Assembly: GCA_009767595.1 (NCBI GenBank)
Contig: VSDK01028395.1
Location: 513,733-577,732 of the forward strand
Length of the DNA: 64,000 bases
From: Symbiodinium kawagutii
Taxonomy: Eukaryota > Sar > Dinophyceae > Suessiales > Symbiodiniaceae
Direction: 5' to 3'
The notes below the pieces were generated by a model, which was given only the letters and a program-made list of their open reading frames with translations, was not told the DNA's origin and ran no database searches. Below are positions 63,469 to 64,000 of this stretch, one piece after another; the first letter of the stretch is position 1; each line of letters begins with the position of its first letter. The position numbers and the translations under genes were made by a program.

Positions 63469-64000
63469 CGCAGCGCGTTCACCTCAGAGCGCCCTGTGCC
63501 ACTCATCAGATGCTTCAGCATGTCAATGGTTGGGAGTCCTACAGGATACTATGCATATCAGGTGGGTAGCGAAGCACAACCACAGCAGATGCTTGGAGAA
63601 ACTGAGCAGGGTGAATGGGGTCCCTGAAGAAGCTGATGATCATCAAATTGTGGATTCAGAGCCCATCAAGATCCTCAATCAGGCAGATTTCAGCAATCGA
63701 AACAACTTGCAACTGACCGTTTTTGGCCGGTTCACTTTCAAAAAACAAATGAGTATCGGAAAGTAATTCATCATCATTCATCAACACAGTGACCAAATCC
63801 AACTACTTCTCCTTGGGATTAAAACTCGTTTTGTCTGCAGTTCCAGCCCCCTCAAGCTGCACAACTGTTTTCCTTCACCGTGTGAGCCAACGACTGGCCC
63901 TGAATGTGTAACGGAACGGAGAGAAAGAATAAAAAGCAAGCGGAAACAGAACCCCTTCCAATACAGCAACTGCATTAACAGCAACAACACGAAGACTTGC
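63469..64000. other. Non-coding stretch at the window edge
   Basis: No gene or strong repeat recognised. Several short open frames are present on both strands but none looks like protein. Confidence 0.4.

Overview
The window looks like nuclear DNA of a dinoflagellate, probably of the Symbiodiniaceae/Suessiales type. This is inferred from four things: a retroelement carrying a cytosine-5 DNA methyltransferase fused to a reverse transcriptase (captures of this kind have been published for Symbiodinium), a second DIRS-like element with a tyrosine recombinase, short exon-like frames separated by kilobases of non-coding DNA, and dense simple repeats. There is no bacterial gene organisation. No spliced-leader relic, rRNA, tRNA or CRISPR array was recognised.

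Two intact-looking retroelements hold all the long open frames, and both are on the minus strand. Element 1 (11238-16563) encodes a Gag-like protein, then a methyltransferase-reverse transcriptase polyprotein, then RNase H in an overlapping frame. Element 2 (23140-29811) encodes a Gag-like protein, a reverse transcriptase/RNase H polyprotein with a large insert that resembles a methyltransferase, and a tyrosine recombinase. Both are bounded by exact 'split direct repeats' in the order A1-ORFs-B1-A2-spacer-B2, the arrangement known from PAT/Ngaro members of the DIRS order. Element 1 has no recognisable recombinase.

Host coding signal is sparse, and most of it is on the minus strand. The best host gene is a RING-type protein. 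One 32-codon exon (41781-41876) carries the first half of a RING finger, and a terminal exon (39872-39918) carries the final Cys-x2-Cys and a stop. Exon-sized minus-strand frames with AG|G acceptors and GT donors occur at 8.3-8.9, 18-19, 30.2-30.7, 35.1-35.4, 42.7-43.9, 47.6-47.8 and 59-61 kb, and at 63.3-63.5 kb. Many encode hydrophobic segments, so one or more multi-pass membrane proteins with long introns are likely. How the exons join cannot be settled without transcripts.

The rest is repeats: a family of about 110-bp terminal-inverted-repeat elements (at least seven copies, plus fragments), a second such family (three copies), a third dispersed family (four copies), two tandem duplications of about 200 bp, a 41-bp minisatellite open in all three forward frames, AT-rich microsatellites, long diverged ATCATCAACC-like tracts, and an assembly gap (36400-36500) inside a TGA repeat.
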